Below are positions 7,901 through 11,863 of a stretch of DNA of 11,863 bases, in pieces. Every line of letters begins with the position of its first letter. Position 1 is the stretch's first letter. Made by a program: the position numbers and the translations under genes. This DNA comes from a bacterium (lineage in GTDB: Bacteria; Ratteibacteria; UBA8468; B48-G9; JAFGKM01). Where the stretch lies: NCBI GenBank assembly GCA_026416755.1, contig JAOAEP010000128.1, positions 1-11,863 on the forward strand, in the 5' to 3' direction. The notes under the pieces are model-generated. The model had not been told where the DNA came from. It was given only the letters and a program-made list of their open reading frames with translations, and ran no database searches.

Positions 7901-8248
7901 ATGAAGAAAGAAGAAAAAAAGTATTTTTTAGATTTATTGGAAAAAGAAAAAGTAAAAATATTTAAAAATCTCTCCTACGCTAAGGAAGTTCTTGAAAGAG
8001 GGGAAAAAGGTATTCCTACTCATATTGCAGATTATGGAACAGATGAATTTGAGAAAGACCTTGAACTTGAATTATCAAGTTCTGAAAGCAAAATTCTTGA
8101 AGCTATCAATAATGCGATAAAAAAAATCACAGATGGAACTTATGGAATTTGTGAAAATTGTAAAAAACAAATTTCAAAGGAAAGATTAAAAGCAATCCCT
8201 TATGCTAAATATTGTATAAAATGTCAAATGGAAAAGGAAAAAACGTGA
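7901..8248 (+). CDS. DksA/TraR-family zinc-finger protein (YteA-like)
   Basis: 115 residues, cytoplasmic. The C-terminal zinc finger is C84-x2-C87-x17-C105-x2-C108 within GTYGICENCKKQISKERL and AIPYAKYCIKCQ, the DksA/TraR C4 type. Before it lies an alpha-helical hairpin region (about 1-78) with HIADYGTDEFEKD at 41-53, resembling the HPADLGTExFERExD element of YteA-like proteins more than the DDxxDxA coiled-coil tip of E. coli DksA. Family members that are characterised bind RNA polymerase through the secondary channel and alter initiation, often with ppGpp; whether this one does is inference. GAGGG (7893-7897) precedes ATG 7901 by only three bases. The stop shares four bases with the GTG start of lspA. 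Confidence 0.9.
   Translation: MKKEEKKYFLDLLEKEKVKIFKNLSYAKEVLERGEKGIPTHIADYGTDEFEKDLELELSSSESKILEAINNAIKKITDGTYGICENCKKQISKERLKAIPYAKYCIKCQMEKEKT
8234..8238 (+). promoter_or_regulatory. Ribosome binding site supporting the GTG start of lspA
   Basis: AAGGA lies six bases before GTG 8245, inside the 3' end of the zinc-finger gene. The in-frame alternatives TTG 8212 and ATG 8221 have no such site and would add a polar, finger-overlapping tail before the first membrane segment. Confidence 0.6.
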
Positions 8249-8697
8249 AAATAAAAATTTCTCTAAAAATCTTTCTTCTATCTTCCTTTCTCTCTACTTT
8301 TTTTGACCAGATTACAAAATTTTTTATTGTAAATTTTCTTGAAAAATATGATGGAAATTTGAATATCACTAGTTTTTTTTCCTTATCGCTAGTTAAAAAT
8401 AAAGGAATAATTTTTGGGTTTTTTAGTTATGAAAAAGCAAAAATTTTTATAATTTTTTTCTCAATTACAGCAATATTTTTTATTCTTTGGATTTTATTTT
8501 TAGGGAAGACAGAAAAATATTATCAATTCTCTTTGGGACTTATAGTTGGTGGAATTATAGGTAATTTGATTGATAGAATAAAAAATGGTTATGTAATTGA
8601 TTTTTTAAACTTTCATTTTTGGCCAGTATTCAATTTCGCTGATAGTTTCATTTTGATAGGAATTATTTTATTTTTTATAAGATATTCACGAGGATAG
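8245..8697 (+). CDS. lspA: Lipoprotein signal peptidase (signal peptidase II)
   Basis: Aspartic membrane protease that removes the signal peptide of diacylglyceryl-modified prolipoproteins, the step after Lgt. 150 residues from GTG 8245, with about four hydrophobic membrane segments (roughly 5-25, 64-86, 93-110, 130-147). Family motifs: D21 in DQITK, NKGIIFGFF at 52-60, GGIIGNLIDR at 102-111 (N107, catalytic D110), VIDFLNFHFWPVFNFADSF at 117-135 (N130, catalytic D133). These match the five conserved Asp/Asn residues known from the Bacillus enzyme. The start overlaps the preceding gene as GTGA (8245-8248), and lgt begins one base after its stop codon, so the two enzymes of the lipoprotein pathway are produced together in reverse order of action. 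Confidence 0.93.
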   Translation: MKIKISLKIFLLSSFLSTFFDQITKFFIVNFLEKYDGNLNITSFFSLSLVKNKGIIFGFFSYEKAKIFIIFFSITAIFFILWILFLGKTEKYYQFSLGLIVGGIIGNLIDRIKNGYVIDFLNFHFWPVFNFADSFILIGIILFFIRYSRG

Positions 8698-8698
8698 A

Positions 8699-9463
8699 AT
8701 GTATCCTATTTTTGTTAGAATAGGAAATTTTGTTATATATTGGTATGGTGTCTTAGTTGCGATAGGTGTTTTTATATCTATCTCAGTATTTCAAAAAGAA
8801 AGTCAAAAGGAAGGTTTTGATGAAAAATTTATTTCACAAATAACTTTTTGGACAATTATTTTTGGTATATTTGGTGCTAGATTATTACACATATTCGTTA
8901 ATATTTTCTATTATATTTTAAATCCGTCAGAAATATTTAAATTAAGAAATGGAGGACTTGCTATTGAAGGAGCAGTATTGTCTTCACTTATATTTATAGT
9001 AATATTTACAAAAATAAAAAAAATTTCTTCAATAAAAATTTTAGATACTATGTCAATTGCTGTACCAATTGGTCAATCAATAGGAAGAATTGGTTGTTTT
9101 TTAAATGGATGTTGTTATGGAAAAGAAACAGATTTTATTTTAGGGATAAAATTCCCTTTTCTTGAAAAAAAAGTCCATCCAACTCAACTTTATTATTCTT
9201 TCTTCAATATTTTACTATTTATTGCAATAAAAAAATTATCAAGATATTTTAAAAAAGGAGAGGGGATTCTTTTTTCCACTTATTTGATTGGTTTTTCTTT
9301 AATTAGATATTTTGTTGATTTTTTAAGGGGTGATTTAAAAAAAACGTCAATAGATTTATATGCTACACAAATTATAGGAATCATTATATTTATAATTGGA
9401 AGTGGAGTTTTAATTTTCAGCATTATAAAAAAAGATAGAAAACATGGCCAAACTTTTATTTGA
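8699..9463 (+). CDS. lgt: Phosphatidylglycerol-prolipoprotein diacylglyceryl transferase
   Basis: Integral membrane enzyme that moves diacylglycerol from phosphatidylglycerol to the lipobox cysteine of prolipoproteins, the first step of lipoprotein maturation. 254 residues with about seven hydrophobic segments. Motifs: WYGVLVAIGV (15-24), FGARLLHIF (58-66), NGGLAIEGAVL (84-94), the signature GRIGCFLNGCCYG at 129-141, HPTQLY at 160-165, and RYFVDFLRGD at 203-212. Compared with E. coli Lgt, His103 is Glu90, and the signature residues Asn146 and Glu151 are Cys133 and Cys138; the GCF/GCCYG version occurs in other bacteria, as far as I recall. AGGA (8691-8694) precedes ATG 8699. The end overlaps the FHA gene by 20 bases. 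Confidence 0.94.
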   Translation: MYPIFVRIGNFVIYWYGVLVAIGVFISISVFQKESQKEGFDEKFISQITFWTIIFGIFGARLLHIFVNIFYYILNPSEIFKLRNGGLAIEGAVLSSLIFIVIFTKIKKISSIKILDTMSIAVPIGQSIGRIGCFLNGCCYGKETDFILGIKFPFLEKKVHPTQLYYSFFNILLFIAIKKLSRYFKKGEGILFSTYLIGFSLIRYFVDFLRGDLKKTSIDLYATQIIGIIIFIIGSGVLIFSIIKKDRKHGQTFI

Positions 9464-9809
9464 GTATCCATTTATGAGAAAAGAATATGAACTAACAAAA
9501 GAAATAACTTACATTGGAAGACAGAACACAAATGATATTTCTATTCCAAACTATGAATATTTTAAATCTTTACCTACTTCAACTCAAAGATTATACTTAG
9601 ATAACTTAACTAAGGTTTCAAGAATTCATGCGAGAATAACGAAAAAGGCTGATGGTTGGTATATAGAAGATATTGGTACTACTGGTATGGGAAGCCAATA
9701 CGGAACATATGTAAATATGGCACGTCTTGAAGTAAAAAAACCATATAAACTTATGGATAATGATGAAATTAGATTTGGTCCAATAAAGTGTATTTTTAAA
9801 GAATTATAA
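9444..9809 (+). CDS. Small stand-alone FHA-domain protein
   Basis: 121 residues, essentially one forkhead-associated domain, a fold that binds phosphothreonine peptides. Visible FHA features: YIGR with Arg26 at 23-26, NDISIP at 30-35, SRIH with Ser59 and His62 at 59-62, WYIEDIGTT at 72-80, GTYVN with Asn91 at 87-91, and LMDNDEIRFG at 103-112. Between NDISIP and SRIH there is an unusually long stretch of about 20 residues (36-57, PNYEYFKSLPT and following), where most FHA domains have only a few. There is no signal peptide or membrane segment. ATG 9444 is preferred to ATG 9474 because the first beta strand needs residues 3-10. It overlaps lgt by 20 bases, so it probably belongs to the same transcript. 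Its partner kinase or ligand is not visible here. Confidence 0.85.
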   Translation: MAKLLFEYPFMRKEYELTKEITYIGRQNTNDISIPNYEYFKSLPTSTQRLYLDNLTKVSRIHARITKKADGWYIEDIGTTGMGSQYGTYVNMARLEVKKPYKLMDNDEIRFGPIKCIFKEL

Positions 9810-9827
9810 GAAAATTTATAAACTTTT

Positions 9828-9856
9828 TTGAAACTTATTAAATTTTTTCCCATCTA
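9828..9856 (+). promoter_or_regulatory. Sigma-32 (RpoH)-like heat-shock promoter for clpB
   Basis: TTGAAA at 9828-9833, a 14-base spacer, then TCCCATCTA at 9848-9856. The E. coli sigma-32 consensus is CTTGAAA, 11-16 bases, CCCCATnTA, so the -35 core is perfect and the -10 misses only its first base. A sigma-70 reading (TTGAAA with TAAAAT at 9855-9860) would need a 21-base spacer, which is too long. Transcription would begin near 9863. No CIRCE operator (TTAGCACTC inverted repeat) is present. Whether this organism has RpoH cannot be told from the window. Confidence 0.6.
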
Positions 9857-9877
9857 AAATAAAAAAAGTGTGTAAAA

Positions 9878-9883
9878 AAGGAG
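9878..9883 (+). promoter_or_regulatory. Ribosome binding site of clpB
   Basis: AAGGAG six bases before ATG 9890, the best-matched Shine-Dalgarno in the window besides that of gyrB; it fixes the clpB start. Confidence 0.8.
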
Positions 9884-9889
9884 TAAAAA

Positions 9890-11863
9890 ATGAATCTTGA
9901 AAAATTTACTATAAAAGCCCAAGAAGTAATAATGAATACACAGGCCATTGCTCAGGAAAGACAAAATAGTGAAATAGATGTTGCTCATCTTGCTTATGCA
10001 CTTATTGAAAGTGATGAAACTATAAATGATATCTTAAAGATAATGAATGTTGATACTGAAAAACTTAAAAATGCAATAAGTAAGGAGATAGAAAAATTAC
10101 CAGTTGTAAAAGGAGAAATAAGAACTTTATACATATCCCCTTTATTAAATCGTGTTTTTTATAAAGCCCAATCTTTTGCTAAATCTTTAGGTGACGAATA
10201 TATAGGTGTTGAACATTTATTTTTATCTTTAAGTGATGTTGACTCGGAAATAAAAAAAATATTTTATCAATTTGATATATCCAAGGAAAGAATTTTAAAA
10301 ATTATTCAACAAATAAGGAATGGTGAGAAAATTGAGGATAGGGAAGGCGAAACAAAATATAGAGTTTTAGAAAAATATACTAAAGATCTAACAGAACTTG
10401 CAAGAAAAGGAAAACTTGATCCTGTCATAGGAAGAGATGAGGAAATAAGAAGAGTAATTCAAGTTTTGTCCAGGAGAACTAAAAATAATCCTGTTTTAAT
10501 AGGAGAAGCAGGGGTGGGAAAGACTGCGATAGTAGAAGGACTTGCTAGAAGAATTGCTTCAGGAGATATTCCAGATACTTTGAAAAATAAAAGGATCCTC
10601 GCTCTTGATTTGGGTTCTTTAATTGCAGGAACAAAATATAGGGGTGAATTTGAAGATAGGTTAAAAGCAATTTTAAAAGAGATTGAAAAGAGGGAAGGAG
10701 AGATAATTCTTTTTATAGATGAATTGCATACACTTGTAGGAGCAGGAGCAGCAGAAGGAGCAATAGATGCTTCAAATATGTTGAAACCAGCCTTGGCAAG
10801 AGGAACTTTAAGATGTATTGGCGCAACCACATTTGATGAATATAGAAAATATATAGAGAAGGATAGAGCTCTTGAAAGAAGATTTCAACCAGTTTATATT
10901 AAAGAACCAACCGTTGAAGAAACAATATCTATTTTGAGAGGATTAAAAGAAAAATATGAAGTTCACCATGGAGTCAAAATTACAGATAGTGCAATTGTTG
11001 CTGCAGCAGTTCTCTCCAATAGGTATATAAGTGGAAGATATTTACCAGATAAAGCCATAGACCTTATTGATGAAGCAGCAAGTAAACTGAAGATGGAAAT
11101 AGAAAGTATGCCTGTTGAACTTGATGAAATTGAAAGAAAACTTACACAATATGAAATTGAAAAACAGGCATTGAAAAGAGAAAATTCACCAGAAGTTCAA
11201 GAAAGGTTAATAAAGCTTGAACAGGAAATTAGAGAAATGAAAAAAAGAAGAGATGAACTTTATAATCAATGGAACAAAGAAAAAGAAATAGTTGAAAAAA
11301 TAAGAAAAATAAAAGAACAAATAGAAATAGCCAGAAATATAGTAGAAGAAGCCCAGAGAAAAGGAGACCTTGATAAAGCAGCAGAATACAAATATGGCAG
11401 GATGGTTGAATTAAATAAACAACTTGAAGAAGAAACTCGAAAATTGAAAGAAATCCAGAAAGATAAAGGGTTATTGAAAGATGAGATTACAGAAGAAGAT
11501 ATTGCAGAAATTGTTTCAAAATGGACAGGTATTCCAGTAAATAAGATGCTTGAAGGAGAAATTCAAAAATTTATTAACATGGAAAAAAGATTGTCTGAAA
11601 GGGTAGTCGGTCAAGAAGAAGCAATAAAAGCTGTTTCCGATGCCATAAGAAGAAATAGAGCAGGTCTTTCAGACCCTAATAGACCCATTGGTTCATTTCT
11701 TTTTCTTGGACCTACAGGGGTTGGAAAAACAGAACTTGCAAAGACACTTGCTGAATTCTTATTCAATGATGAAAATGCTATTGTGCGACTTGATATGAGT
11801 GAATATATGGAAAAGCATACTGTTTCACGTTTAATAGGAGCACCTCCAGGATATGTAGGATAT
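9890..11863 (+). CDS. clpB: ClpB protein disaggregase, 3'-truncated by window edge
   Basis: Hexameric AAA+ chaperone that, with DnaK, threads and rescues aggregated proteins after heat stress; cytoplasmic. 658 codons are visible of an expected 860 or so, and the frame runs open off the right edge. Domains: Clp N-terminal repeat domain (1-145), first AAA+ module with Walker A GEAGVGKT (205-212), pore-loop Tyr250 in KYRGEFEDR, Walker B FIDELHTL (D277, E278) and GRYLPDKAIDLIDEAAS, then a long coiled-coil middle domain (about 400-525). The linker SKWTGIPVNKM leads to a second module with Walker A GPTGVGKT (607-614) and pore loop GYVGY ending at the window edge. The middle domain separates ClpB from ClpA and ClpC. 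It stands alone after an 80-base gap with its own heat-shock-like promoter. Confidence 0.97.
   Translation, partial: MNLEKFTIKAQEVIMNTQAIAQERQNSEIDVAHLAYALIESDETINDILKIMNVDTEKLKNAISKEIEKLPVVKGEIRTLYISPLLNRVFYKAQSFAKSLGDEYIGVEHLFLSLSDVDSEIKKIFYQFDISKERILKIIQQIRNGEKIEDREGETKYRVLEKYTKDLTELARKGKLDPVIGRDEEIRRVIQVLSRRTKNNPVLIGEAGVGKTAIVEGLARRIASGDIPDTLKNKRILALDLGSLIAGTKYRGEFEDRLKAILKEIEKREGEIILFIDELHTLVGAGAAEGAIDASNMLKPALARGTLRCIGATTFDEYRKYIEKDRALERRFQPVYIKEPTVEETISILRGLKEKYEVHHGVKITDSAIVAAAVLSNRYISGRYLPDKAIDLIDEAASKLKMEIESMPVELDEIERKLTQYEIEKQALKRENSPEVQERLIKLEQEIREMKKRRDELYNQWNKEKEIVEKIRKIKEQIEIARNIVEEAQRKGDLDKAAEYKYGRMVELNKQLEEETRKLKEIQKDKGLLKDEITEEDIAEIVSKWTGIPVNKMLEGEIQKFINMEKRLSERVVGQEEAIKAVSDAIRRNRAGLSDPNRPIGSFLFLGPTGVGKTELAKTLAEFLFNDENAIVRLDMSEYMEKHTVSRLIGAPPGYVGY

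Noticed and set aside
9809..9848. Possible terminator hairpin after the FHA gene (AAAATTTA 9811-9818 with TAAATTTT 9839-9846)
   Set aside because: The stem is all A/T with a 20-base loop and no G/C core. It is expected by chance here and overlaps the clpB -35 region.
9810..9889. CIRCE operator upstream of clpB
   Set aside because: No TTAGCACTC / GAGTGCTAA inverted repeat is present in the gap.
10459..10830. Minus-strand open frame of 123 codons opposite clpB
   Set aside because: It lies opposite the conserved first AAA+ module of ClpB, has no recognisable domain, and is a shadow of the real frame.
1..11863. tRNA or rRNA genes, CRISPR arrays, insertion sequences, riboswitches
   Set aside because: Nearly all bases are in recognised genes, the two gaps are 110 and 80 bases, and no GC-rich RNA-like segment or spaced repeat array was seen.

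Overview
The window is 11.9 kb of AT-rich DNA (roughly 30% G+C by eye) from a bacterium. The evidence for a bacterium is a gyrase pair, lipoprotein maturation enzymes (LspA, Lgt) and a ClpB chaperone. Every gene is on the + strand and packed tightly, with overlapping stops and starts and A/T-ending codons. The proteins are rich in Lys, Ile and Glu. I cannot name the phylum. The packing and divergence would suit a deep-branching uncultured lineage, but that is inference. There are no RNA genes, CRISPR arrays, insertion sequences or gaps over 300 bases.

Block 1 (1-2554): the 3' part of purB (adenylosuccinate lyase), an unusual 341-residue protein, and folK (folate pathway kinase). They are joined by an ATGA and a TAATG overlap, so they are probably translated together. 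The middle protein is the most interesting item in the window. It follows the archaeal-type cofactor-independent phosphoglycerate mutase (ApgM, alkaline phosphatase superfamily) over most of its length, but nearly all metal-binding and catalytic positions are replaced. It looks like a retained pseudoenzyme.

Block 2 (2609-9809): a near-consensus housekeeping promoter with an extended -10 box lies just before gyrB. It is followed by gyrB, gyrA, archease, a DksA/TraR-type zinc-finger gene, lspA, lgt and a small FHA-domain gene. The genes overlap or are separated by 13 bases or fewer, so they probably form one operon. It would combine DNA supercoiling, RNA-ligase activation, transcription control, lipoprotein processing and phosphopeptide recognition.

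Block 3 (9810-11863): an 80-base gap carries a sequence closely resembling a sigma-32 (RpoH) heat-shock promoter. It stands directly before clpB, a classic heat-shock disaggregase gene that runs off the right edge after 658 codons. The promoter type and the gene function support each other.

Most of the window is ordinary housekeeping sequence. The parts worth a second look are the degenerate ApgM-like protein, the sigma-32-like clpB promoter, the FHA protein with an insertion, and several substitutions at key positions in GyrA and Lgt.
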